Assembly: GCF_018069805.1 (NCBI RefSeq)
Contig: NZ_JAGPYN010000019.1
Location: 1 to 64,000 of the forward strand
Origin: Pseudoalteromonas ostreae
Lineage (GTDB): Bacteria; Pseudomonadota; Gammaproteobacteria; Enterobacterales; Alteromonadaceae
Length of the DNA: 64,000 bases
Reading direction: 5' to 3'
Numbering within the stretch: the first letter of the stretch is position 1; each line of letters begins with the position of its first letter. The notes below the pieces were generated by a model. The model was not told the DNA's origin, searched no databases, and saw only the letters and a program-made list of their open reading frames with translations. A program made the position numbers and the translations under genes. Below, one piece after another: positions 56,034-64,000 of this stretch.

Positions 56034-56377
56034 TTGTGCTCCTTGTGTTCAACTTTACCTAAGTGACCATCTACATGATCATTGCCTAAATCAGCACGAC
56101 CACGAATGGCCAAAATCACCACAAAGGCAGTCATTGCAAAACCAATTACAATAGCAGTCAAAACTAAAGCTTGCGGTAGCGGATCTGCATAGTCAGTGCC
56201 AGTACCAAGCACGACGGCTTTATTAATAGTTAAGCGCCCTGCAGAGAATAAAAATAAGTTCACTGCGTATGACAGCATCGTTAACCCTAATACTACCGGA
56301 AAAGTCCGTGCTCTTAGGATCAAGTACACCCCACAAGTCACTAATACACCAACGCATGATGCGTATAACAGTTCCAT
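56030..56377 (-). CDS. mrpC: Mrp Na+/H+ antiporter subunit C
   Basis: The 115-residue NuoK-like protein has three helices and DPLPQALVLTAIVIGFAMTAFVV, the conserved core. Its start overlaps the mrpA stop by one base. Confidence 0.95.
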   Translation of the reverse strand: MELLYASCVGVLVTCGVYLILRARTFPVVLGLTMLSYAVNLFLFSAGRLTINKAVVLGTGTDYADPLPQALVLTAIVIGFAMTAFVVILAIRGRADLGNDHVDGHLGKVEHKEHK

Positions 56378-59169
56378 TAAATATTTACCTCTTTTTTAGG
56401 TGTATCTGCGGTTAACTTACCTAGGCTTGCGAGTATCATTAAGGTCGCGCCGACTACGGTCATGTAAACACCTAAATCAAATACGATGGCACTGGCCAAT
56501 TCCACTTTGCCGATAAATGGCACATCAAAATATTCAAACCAGGTGGTTAAAAACGGTCGTCCAAATGCCCAACTTCCTAGCCCTGTTAACATTGCAATGG
56601 CGATACCCGAGGCAATAATCTTTCGATAGTTCACATCAAAGCGCTCAGAGATCCAAATTGAGCCATGAGCCATATATTGCAAAATAAAGGCAATTGCAGT
56701 GACTAACCCAGCAATAAACCCCCCACCAGGTAAGTTATGACCGCGTAAGAAGATATACGCAGAGACTAATAACGCTAATGGCAATAAACTTTGTGAAATA
56801 CTGGCTAATAACAGTGGATAACGTTCTCGCGCCCAAGGGCGACCTTCACTGTCGCTGGCTGGCATAAACAATGGTAGGTTAGTTAATACTTTATAAATAC
56901 CTAACGCTGCAATACCCAGTACCGTGATTTCCCCTAGGGTATCAAAGCCCCTGAAATCAACCAAAATAACGTTTACCACATTGGTGCCGCCTCCGCCAGT
57001 TTTTGCATTGGCGATAAAGAAATCTGAAATTGACTCAAGCGGGCGCGTTAATAATGCATAACAAATACTGGCAATAACCACCCCCACTGCTGAAGCAATC
57101 CCTAAATCACGTAAAATACGTAATGAACTCGACTCTTTAGGGGTGCGTTGCGGCAAGAAAAATAATGCCAGCATTAATAAAATAACTGTCACTACCTCTA
57201 CGGTTAACTGAGTAAGCGCTAAATCGGGCGCTGAAAAGCGTGTAAATGCTACTGAAACCATTAACCCTACGATTGATATCATCAATAACGATACCATCCT
57301 TGAACGATGCCAAATCAAAGTACTAATGGCACCGATGATCATTAAACCTGCACCAATGGCATTATGAAAATCGATGGGTGTACGCGGTGCAGTACCCGCC
57401 AAAGCGTTCATTTCAAACAATGGCCAACCAGCACACAGTAATACCACCCCTAACATCACAACAATGTAACGTTGCAGAGAACCATTTTCGGTGCTGCTGA
57501 TTTTTGCTTGACTCCACTTAATGATCGTATAGACAAATCGCTCAAAAGTCTTTTTAGCATTTAATGGAGGTAGTGATGCTTGGAACTTAAATAGATGTTT
57601 ACGCTGAATATATATAAATACACCGCCCACGACAGCCATTGCACTCATAAGCAATGGTAAATTAAAGCCATGCCAAATTGACAGTTTAAACTGTGGTGTC
57701 GCTTCCCCAAGAACTGCTAGCGACGCTGCTGACAAAATACCATCCACCACAAAGTTTGGAAACATACCGACTAATAAGCACAACACAACCAGTATTTCGA
57801 TTGGCACGCGCATATAACGTGGGGGCTCATGCGGTGTTTTTGGTAAATTGATTGGGTCGCCATTAAAGAATACATCGTGAATAAAGCGTGCCGAATATGC
57901 CACAGAAAAAGCAGCCGCTAGAGTTGCTAATACAGGAATAAGCCACGACATAGAACCAAGTATTTGTTGATGCAAGGTTTCAGCAAAAAACATTTCTTTT
58001 GACAAGAAGCCATTTAATAGCGGCACCCCAGCCATTGCCGCAGCGGCAACCATTGCCAGTGTGGCTGTATAGGGCATAAATCGCCACATACCATTGAGCT
58101 TGCGCATATCTCGCGTACCAGTTTCATGGTCAATAATGCCGGTGGCCATAAACAATGACGCTTTAAACGTTGCATGGTTAATAATATGAAATATTGCCGC
58201 TACGGTGGCAAGTTCAGTATCTAACCCAAGTAATAAAGTGATCAAACCTAGATGGCTAATAGTTGAATACGCCAGCAGCCCTTTTAAATCATGCTTAAAT
58301 AAAGCAATATAAGCGCCAACCAATAGCGTTGTTAAGCCGGTCATGGCAACCAAAATAAACCAGGTATCTGTTCCAGCTAATGCTGGATAAAAACGTGCTA
58401 GTAAGAAGATACCTGCTTTTACCATAGTCGCTGAATGCAAATAAGCACTCACTGGCGTAGGGGCCGCCATTGCATGGGGTAACCAAAAATGAAATGGGAA
58501 TTGAGCTGATTTAGTAAATGCGCCAAGCAATACCAACACTAATGCAACTTCATATAAGTCATGCGATTGGATCAATATTTTGCTAGCTAAAATAACATCT
58601 AAATCATAGCTACCAACAATATCACCGAGCAGTAATAAGCCACCTAGCAGAGCCAATCCACCGGCTCCTGTGACTGCTAATGCCATACGTGCCCCTTTGC
58701 GAGCTTCTGATTTATGCCACCAAAAACTGATTAACAAAAATGAGCTGATACTGGTTAATTCCCAAAAAAGCCATAGTTGAATCACGTTATTCGACATAAC
58801 AATACCGAGCATTGCAGTCATAAACAGCATTAAGTAACAGTATAATTTTGGCATCGAGTCATTATTACTTAAGTAATAGCGGGTATAAAAAATAACCAGC
58901 AACCCGATCCCTAAGATCATAAAGATAAACAATAAGCTTAAGCCATCTAAGCGAAAAGCAAGCTCCATACCCAAAGCTGGGATCCATTGTGTGGTAAAGC
59001 GAATAGTTTCACCCGCTAAAACCGCTGGCGTGTGATAAATCGCAATTGCTAAAGCGCATAAGGGCGCTAGCATAGTTAAGCTCGTCGATTGATTACGAGT
59101 CAATTTGCCGGTGCAGGAAGAAATAACACTGCCAATTAAGGATAACAGGGGTATCCAGAGCAAAGTCAT
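56377..59169 (-). CDS. mrpA: Mrp Na+/H+ antiporter subunit A, fused MrpAB
   Basis: The 930-residue protein has the NuoL-like transporter core (about 1-500: [59 protein letters not shown]), the C-terminal MrpA region (about 600-770) and, fused at the end, the MrpB domain (about 790-930: [27 protein letters not shown]). There is no separate mrpB, so this is the six-gene group 2 operon type. The complex exports Na+ in exchange for H+ at alkaline or saline conditions. It is the first gene of the operon. Confidence 0.95.
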   Translation of the reverse strand: MTLLWIPLLSLIGSVISSCTGKLTRNQSTSLTMLAPLCALAIAIYHTPAVLAGETIRFTTQWIPALGMELAFRLDGLSLLFIFMILGIGLLVIFYTRYYLSNNDSMPKLYCYLMLFMTAMLGIVMSNNVIQLWLFWELTSISSFLLISFWWHKSEARKGARMALAVTGAGGLALLGGLLLLGDIVGSYDLDVILASKILIQSHDLYEVALVLVLLGAFTKSAQFPFHFWLPHAMAAPTPVSAYLHSATMVKAGIFLLARFYPALAGTDTWFILVAMTGLTTLLVGAYIALFKHDLKGLLAYSTISHLGLITLLLGLDTELATVAAIFHIINHATFKASLFMATGIIDHETGTRDMRKLNGMWRFMPYTATLAMVAAAAMAGVPLLNGFLSKEMFFAETLHQQILGSMSWLIPVLATLAAAFSVAYSARFIHDVFFNGDPINLPKTPHEPPRYMRVPIEILVVLCLLVGMFPNFVVDGILSAASLAVLGEATPQFKLSIWHGFNLPLLMSAMAVVGGVFIYIQRKHLFKFQASLPPLNAKKTFERFVYTIIKWSQAKISSTENGSLQRYIVVMLGVVLLCAGWPLFEMNALAGTAPRTPIDFHNAIGAGLMIIGAISTLIWHRSRMVSLLMISIVGLMVSVAFTRFSAPDLALTQLTVEVVTVILLMLALFFLPQRTPKESSSLRILRDLGIASAVGVVIASICYALLTRPLESISDFFIANAKTGGGGTNVVNVILVDFRGFDTLGEITVLGIAALGIYKVLTNLPLFMPASDSEGRPWARERYPLLLASISQSLLPLALLVSAYIFLRGHNLPGGGFIAGLVTAIAFILQYMAHGSIWISERFDVNYRKIIASGIAIAMLTGLGSWAFGRPFLTTWFEYFDVPFIGKVELASAIVFDLGVYMTVVGATLMILASLGKLTADTPKKEVNI

Positions 59170-59382
59170 AGAGAGAAACCTTTTGAAGTCATAAGAGTAT
59201 CAATACACTGCTAGTTAGTTTTAGTTTAGTACTGGTCATTTCGGATGGTTTTAATTTTAGCTTCAATAAACGCTTTATAGATATATAGTTATACTGATCA
59301 GGGAGGATTTTGTCTATAGTAAGCTCTCCTACCTGCTGTTATTTTGTACTATTTTAGTGCTGACAGCATATTATTTACAACT

Positions 59383-60594
59383 TTATCCCTCAATATTTTT
59401 TTTTGTCATTTTGTTTATAAAGTTCATAGGTGCTTTAAATTGCTGAAAATAGTCGCTAAATCGTAGTGGTTGATAGGTCGGATCAGTAATATGTTGCAAC
59501 CATAATTGTTGATAACGCACTGACAAAGGGATTTGTTGATATTGCATAATTGACCAGTTATGACTTGGTTTATATGCTTTAATTGGTGTTTGACAGCTAT
59601 CACTTAGCTGCCAACCAGCCGGTGGTGTAAGATCATTAGCAATAAAAAGGTTCGGCGCCACCAAGCCTTTTTGATTACATAGCCACCCCTGCTTCGCTGC
59701 GGGTAACGGATACTCATCTTCAAAGCCGTTAAAGTGCATCAACTCATGTAAAAATAAACCGTAATAACTCGCCGAGTTTAAGTGCATTATGCCACCTTGC
59801 ACATTGCCTGAACCCGTTGCGGTCATCATCACTATAAAATCAAAGCCCGTTGGCCAAGCTTTATTTTGAGCTAAAGGCTGCCAATCACATTTAGCGGCAT
59901 ATTGTGGCTGTTGTTGGCAGTTTATGGAATCCCCTAAATAAATAGGTTCACTAAAACAAAAGCTATCGGAGCTCGGTTGGGGCTGTTGTTGATAACGAAT
60001 TTTAAATGCATTAAGTTTTGCTAAACCTTGGCGATGATCTGTCATCATCAACACATTAAACTGACACTGCGGTTGCGCTTGTAGCTGTGAAAAGGATAAT
60101 AAAAATCCCTCATGACTGGCAAAGCTTTGGTCAATACTCGCCGGTGTGGCGCCATGGTGTAATTTTAATTGTTCTGCCGCATGACTTGCAGGCAACAGGT
60201 GTTGCTCTGCCAGTGATGTTAAATCATCCCAACGTTCTGATTGCAGTAACAATGCACTGAGTCTGCGGCGTTTATCAACACTTTGCTGAGCCACGCTAAC
60301 ACGCCAAAAAGGTAAAGCCGATTGTGCCAGATCATTTGTTAGTAACCGCAGTGCCCAAGCAAATTGTGCATCCGTAACAGCATTTATAGCTAATAAGTAT
60401 AAGGTAGCATCAGTCAATGAATTAAGCTGAGTATTAAAATCGTCAATAAAACGATAATAACTAATAAGAATAGAATCTGGGGTATGTTTTACATGCCAAA
60501 AGGCAATATCGCGATGCTGATTAACTGAGCTTGGTAAATATCCCAAACTCAGCATAACAACAACGCTAATAAATAATTTAACTGTCGTTTTCAC
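59383..60594 (-). CDS. Predicted exported zinc metallopeptidase, coupled to nlpI
   Basis: The 403-residue protein starts at ATG 60594 inside the end of nlpI (17-bp overlap). An N-terminal hydrophobic segment (about 5-22) serves as a signal or anchor. The zinc motif H283-ELMH-287, then G290, D293-E-Y295, is the HExxHxxGxxDEY pattern of metzincin-like peptidases such as the M64 group. Cysteines (177, 213, 226, 236, 313 and others) suggest disulfides in the periplasm. The first half (40-170) is helical and unknown. Neighbouring NlpI recruits proteases and peptidoglycan hydrolases in Escherichia coli, so a functional link is plausible but inferred. The exact family was not recognised. Confidence 0.75.
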   Translation of the reverse strand: MKTTVKLFISVVVMLSLGYLPSSVNQHRDIAFWHVKHTPDSILISYYRFIDDFNTQLNSLTDATLYLLAINAVTDAQFAWALRLLTNDLAQSALPFWRVSVAQQSVDKRRRLSALLLQSERWDDLTSLAEQHLLPASHAAEQLKLHHGATPASIDQSFASHEGFLLSFSQLQAQPQCQFNVLMMTDHRQGLAKLNAFKIRYQQQPQPSSDSFCFSEPIYLGDSINCQQQPQYAAKCDWQPLAQNKAWPTGFDFIVMMTATGSGNVQGGIMHLNSASYYGLFLHELMHFNGFEDEYPLPAAKQGWLCNQKGLVAPNLFIANDLTPPAGWQLSDSCQTPIKAYKPSHNWSIMQYQQIPLSVRYQQLWLQHITDPTYQPLRFSDYFQQFKAPMNFINKMTKKNIEG

Positions 60595-61456
60595 CAGCCA
60601 TTAACTCAAGCTCTAAACGGGCATATTTATATTCCACAAACTCATGCACATTGGTGGCAAGTGCCAAACGAAAGAAATCTGCGGCTTGATAATCAAGCCC
60701 TTTAGCTTGATATATTTTAGCTAAATAAAAGTAAGCTTCGCATAGCCGCTGCGCATATTCTTGTTCAGTTTTAACACCATCAGCAAGACTTGTTAAAAAG
60801 CTCTGTTCGCTCATATCGCCCAAATAAAGTGATATTAAACTATACGCCCATTGGCTATCATCCAGCCCTTGTGCGTTGCTTTTTAAGTTTGCTAAAGCTT
60901 GCACAGGATCAGCGCTTGCTTGCGCTAGATAAAGCCATAATACCCGGTAAGGATCACTTGGCGAACGTGATAAAAACTCTTTAAGATCAGCCGCTGCAAG
61001 ATTTGCTCTATCGCCATAGTAAAGAGCAATACCACGATTTAAGTAGGCATATTCGTGTTGCTCATTGAGTTCTAATGCTGAATCAAAAAATTCATAAGCT
61101 TTTTCAAATTGTTGCATCAAGGTATGGTGAATACCTAAAAAGTTATACACTTCGGCTAAATCGGGCTTCAATTGCACAGCACGATTAAAATCAATCCGCG
61201 CCAAAGTAGACATACCTAAACTATCAAATAATACGCCACGGTCATAAAATAATTTTGCTTGTTGATCTGGCGCTAGATCCGCACGATTTAATAATTCAGA
61301 ATAACGAGCTATCGCTATTTCACTACGAAAATCAGACGCTAAAGGCGCAGTGAAAGGCACATTCACAATCGCAGTCGGTTGTGCTTGCGAAGTAGATTGA
61401 CAGGCGCTTAAAGACAGAATAGCAAACGATGCCAAGGCTATGTGTTTAAGTATCAT
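60578..61456 (-). CDS. nlpI: Lipoprotein NlpI
   Basis: The 292-residue protein has a lipobox (LSLSAC, Cys19) and TPR repeats (about 65-170: YDRGVLFDSLGMSTLARIDFNRAV, YNFLGIHHTLMQQFEKAYEFFDSALEL). NlpI is an outer-membrane-anchored adaptor that brings the protease Prc to MepS and scaffolds peptidoglycan enzymes. It lies downstream of pnp, as in Escherichia coli, across a terminator. Confidence 0.93.
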   Translation of the reverse strand: MILKHIALASFAILSLSACQSTSQAQPTAIVNVPFTAPLASDFRSEIAIARYSELLNRADLAPDQQAKLFYDRGVLFDSLGMSTLARIDFNRAVQLKPDLAEVYNFLGIHHTLMQQFEKAYEFFDSALELNEQHEYAYLNRGIALYYGDRANLAAADLKEFLSRSPSDPYRVLWLYLAQASADPVQALANLKSNAQGLDDSQWAYSLISLYLGDMSEQSFLTSLADGVKTEQEYAQRLCEAYFYLAKIYQAKGLDYQAADFFRLALATNVHEFVEYKYARLELELMAGENDS

Positions 61457-61530
61457 TAAAATCCTTTATACCAAGATAAGTAGCAAACTGATAGGACAAG
61501 TGCTATCCACAGAGGTTTCATTAAAGCATA

Positions 61531-61556
61531 AAAAAAGAGGCTATACAGCCCCTTTT
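61531..61556 (-). terminator. Terminator after pnp
   Basis: AGGGGCT and AGCCTCT arms around GTAT, extended by A/T pairing and followed by seven T on the - strand. Confidence 0.85.
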
Positions 61557-61594
61557 TATATTATCCAGAGAATATCTGGATTAAATATCAACAA

Positions 61595-63721
61595 TTAAGC
61601 GTCAGTTGGTACATCAGCTTCGGCAGCTGCTGATTCCATTGCTTCTTTGATACTTAAACGTACGCGGCCTTGACGGTCTACTTCTAGTACTTTAACTTTA
61701 ACTTCTTGACCTTCAGATAGGTGATCTGTCACGTTATTTACGCGCTCAGTGCTGATCTGAGAGATATGTACTAGGCCATCTTTACCAGGAAGAATGTTTA
61801 CAAACGCACCGAAATCAACGATACGTACAACTTTACCTTCGTAGATAGTACCTACTTCTAGTTCAGCTGTTAATTGCTCAATGCGGCTGATTGCATTTGC
61901 TGCGCTTTCACCGTCTGTTGCTGCAATTTTGATTGTACCGTCGTCACCGATTTCAATCGTAGTACCTGTTTCTTCAGTAAGTTGACGAATAGTTGCGCCG
62001 CCTTTACCGATAACTTCTGCGATTTTCTTCTGTGGTATCTTCATAGTGTAGATACGTGGAGCAAACATTGAAAGCTCTTCAGATGGAGCAGAAATCGCTT
62101 CATCCATCACACCTAAGATGTGTAAACGTGCAGCTTTTGCTTGTTTAAGCGCAATTTGCATGATTTCTTGAGTGATACCTTCAATCTTGATATCCATCTG
62201 TAGTGCAGTGATACCTGCAGCAGTACCAGCTACTTTAAAGTCCATGTCACCTAAGTGATCTTCATCACCTAAGATGTCAGAAAGAACTACGAATTTTTCG
62301 TCTTCTTTAACTAGACCCATCGCGATACCCGCAACAGACGCTTTAATTGGCACACCCGCATTCATAAGTGCAAGTGAAGTACCACATACTGATGCCATTG
62401 AAGATGAACCATTTGATTCAGTGATCTCAGATACAACACGGATTGAGTAAGGGAACTCAGTCAATGTAGGCATTACAGCTTGGATACCGCGCTTAGCTAG
62501 GTTACCGTGGCCGATTTCACGACGCTTAGGAGAACCTACAAAACCAGTTTCACCTACGCAGAACGGAGGGAAGTTATAGTTAAGCATAAAGTGGTTTTTA
62601 TGTGTCCCAGTTAAATCATCGATTAACTGTGAATCACGTTCTGTACCAAGTGTAGCTGTTACAAGTGCTTGTGTTTCACCACGCGTAAAGATTGCAGAAC
62701 CGTGAGTACGTGGTAATACGCCAGTCATTACGTCAAGTGCACGGATCATATCTGGTTCACGACCATCGATACGTTTTTCGCCAGCAGTGATGCGCCCACG
62801 TACGATTTTCTTCTCAAGAGAACCAAATACTTTGCCAACTTCTTGCTTATCTAGTGACTCGCCTTCAACAAGCTCAGCTGTTAATACAGCAACAACTTCG
62901 TCTTTAGCTACGCCAAGTGCTTCTTTACGAGCCACTTTATCAGTGATGCGGTAAGCTTCGCCTACTTTATCAGCTGCGATTGCTGCTACTTTATCTTCTA
63001 AAGCAACGTTCTTTTCAGGTGCTGCCCAATCCCATGTAGGCTTGCCAGCTTCTGCTTTGAATTCGTTAATTGCGTTGATGATAGCTTGAGATTGCTCATG
63101 ACCATATACAACCGCACCTAGCATAACGTCTTCTGCAAGTACGTCAGCTTCTGATTCAACCATAAGTACTGCGTTATCAGTACCAGCAACAACTAAATCA
63201 AGTTGGCTTTCTTCAAGCTCTTTTAGCGTTGGGTTAAGTACGTATTCGCCGTTGATGTAACCAACGCGCGCTGCACCAATTGGACCACTGAATGGGATAC
63301 CAGAGATAGCAAGTGCTGCTGAAGTACCGATCATCGCAACCATATCAGGTTGAATTTCAGGGTTAACAGAAACAACAGTAGCAATAACTTGTACTTCGTT
63401 TACAAAACCATTTGGGAAAAGTGGACGAATTGGACGGTCAATTAGACGTGCAATAAGTGTTTCACCGTCGTTAGGACGACCTTCACGCTTTAAGAAACCA
63501 CCAGGGATACGACCTGCAGCGTACATACGCTCTTGGTAGTTAACTGTTAGTGGGAAAAAATCTTGGCCAGGTTGTGCTTCACGCTTACCAACAACAGTAA
63601 CTAATACTGATGTGTCGCCAATACTTGCTAGTACTGCGCCGTCTGCTTGACGAGCGATTGCACCGGTTTCTAGGGTAACTGTATGTTGACCTAGTTGAAA
63701 TTCTTTAATAATTGCTTGCAC
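61595..63721 (-). CDS. pnp: Polyribonucleotide nucleotidyltransferase (PNPase)
   Basis: GTG 63721 follows AAGGAAC and gives 708 residues. Two RNase PH domains (about 10-230 and 300-550, with [28 protein letters not shown]), a KH domain ([21 protein letters not shown]) and an S1 domain ([31 protein letters not shown]) follow in order. It degrades RNA 3' to 5' with phosphate and works in the degradosome and in cold adaptation. The leader carries a long hairpin suited to RNase III and PNPase autoregulation. Confidence 0.98.
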   Translation of the reverse strand: MQAIIKEFQLGQHTVTLETGAIARQADGAVLASIGDTSVLVTVVGKREAQPGQDFFPLTVNYQERMYAAGRIPGGFLKREGRPNDGETLIARLIDRPIRPLFPNGFVNEVQVIATVVSVNPEIQPDMVAMIGTSAALAISGIPFSGPIGAARVGYINGEYVLNPTLKELEESQLDLVVAGTDNAVLMVESEADVLAEDVMLGAVVYGHEQSQAIINAINEFKAEAGKPTWDWAAPEKNVALEDKVAAIAADKVGEAYRITDKVARKEALGVAKDEVVAVLTAELVEGESLDKQEVGKVFGSLEKKIVRGRITAGEKRIDGREPDMIRALDVMTGVLPRTHGSAIFTRGETQALVTATLGTERDSQLIDDLTGTHKNHFMLNYNFPPFCVGETGFVGSPKRREIGHGNLAKRGIQAVMPTLTEFPYSIRVVSEITESNGSSSMASVCGTSLALMNAGVPIKASVAGIAMGLVKEDEKFVVLSDILGDEDHLGDMDFKVAGTAAGITALQMDIKIEGITQEIMQIALKQAKAARLHILGVMDEAISAPSEELSMFAPRIYTMKIPQKKIAEVIGKGGATIRQLTEETGTTIEIGDDGTIKIAATDGESAANAISRIEQLTAELEVGTIYEGKVVRIVDFGAFVNILPGKDGLVHISQISTERVNNVTDHLSEGQEVKVKVLEVDRQGRVRLSIKEAMESAAAEADVPTDA

Positions 63722-63766
63722 TTAAAATGTTCCTTAAATGTGTTCTAATAAGTTGCCATCAAAGTA

Positions 63767-63821
63767 CCAATTACAGTACATAATTGTATTCAGTTGGAAA
63801 TCAATTAAGTACTACAATTGG
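63767..63821 (-). promoter_or_regulatory. pnp leader hairpin
   Basis: The arms 63767-63786 and 63802-63821 pair at 17 of 20 positions around a 15-base loop, 46 bases before the GTG start. This fits the double-stranded leader cut by RNase III in PNPase autoregulation. Confidence 0.65.
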
Positions 63822-63836
63822 CAATGATGTGAATAA

Positions 63837-63861
63837 GCGTAGATAAACCTTTTTATCTACG
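63837..63861 (-). terminator. Stem-loop upstream of pnp, possible rpsO terminator
   Basis: GCGTAGATAAA and TTTATCTACGC pair over 11 bp. rpsO is expected to the right, outside the window. The T-run is short. From 63862 to 64000 no gene is supported. Confidence 0.5.
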
Positions 63862-64000
63862 CGCATAGTATATACCAAAGCAAGCGTAAAATGCGAGTCC
63901 ACGACTTAGATAAAACTAACCACATCAGACTCTTTGCGCTATCTAGTTTAACTGTACTGATTTATGGGGATTTTATTCGATTATTCAAGTAGTTTAATTA

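Noticed and set aside
63767..63821. Second MITE-like palindrome
   Set aside because: The arms differ from the ATACCAATCG type, and the position in the pnp leader fits the known regulatory hairpin better.
1..64000. CRISPR arrays, rRNA operons or complete insertion sequences
   Set aside because: No regularly spaced repeats, rRNA sequences or intact DDE transposase genes were seen.

Overview
The window reads as a chromosomal segment of a marine gammaproteobacterium of the Pseudoalteromonas type (Alteromonadales). This is inferred from protein character, the skp/bamA-lpxD-fabZ-lpxA cluster, pnp-nlpI, a cydABX-cydDC operon, a six-gene Mrp antiporter operon with fused MrpAB, and MITE-like palindromes with ATACCAATCG-type ends. 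No database was consulted.

Positions 1-1815 look like the head of a chromosomal integron. An integron integrase (intI, + strand) is divergent from a GNAT acetyltransferase gene on the - strand that runs off the left edge and may be the first cassette.

Positions ~1849-12172 form a mobile island bounded by imperfect inverted repeats that share 14 identical bases followed, at the same spacing, by 9 more. Its right end lies 16 bp from the 3' end of the 4.5S SRP RNA gene (ffs). Two tyrosine-recombinase-like proteins and a small helper form a tight leftward operon that matches the Gamma-Mobile-Trio (gmtY-gmtZ-gmtX). The cargo is AT-rich: a PD-(D/E)XK nuclease-like protein preceded by a 34-aa micro-ORF, a decayed Tn7/Tn5053-like transposase fragment, a serine resolvase with a res-like site, a two-gene unit of a CoiA-like zinc protein plus an R-S-E ADP-ribosyltransferase-like protein, and a convergent unknown gene. 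The CoiA-like/ART pair is the best candidate for an undescribed defence or toxin system.

Positions 12188-64000 are ordinary core chromosome. They hold ffs; a DUF3014 protein; a patatin-like lipase; a KefB-type antiporter; a diguanylate cyclase; tilS, accA, dnaE, rnhB, lpxB; cydABXDC (+), which sits between lpxB and lpxA; lpxA, fabZ, lpxD, skp, bamA, rseP, dxr, cdsA, uppS, frr, pyrH, tsf, rpsB (all -); map, glnD, dapD (+); a TPR protein next to the remnant of an MFS transporter; a MITE-like repeat; a DUF2804 protein; the mrp operon; a predicted secreted zinc metallopeptidase coupled to nlpI; and pnp.

The genes group functionally. The envelope block (lpx, bamA, skp, rseP, dxr, cdsA, uppS) builds the outer membrane and undecaprenyl carriers. 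The rpsB-tsf-pyrH-frr block serves translation. The cyd block supplies the bd oxidase and the CydDC exporter needed to mature it. Several terminators, an S2-type rpsB leader and a pnp leader hairpin are visible.
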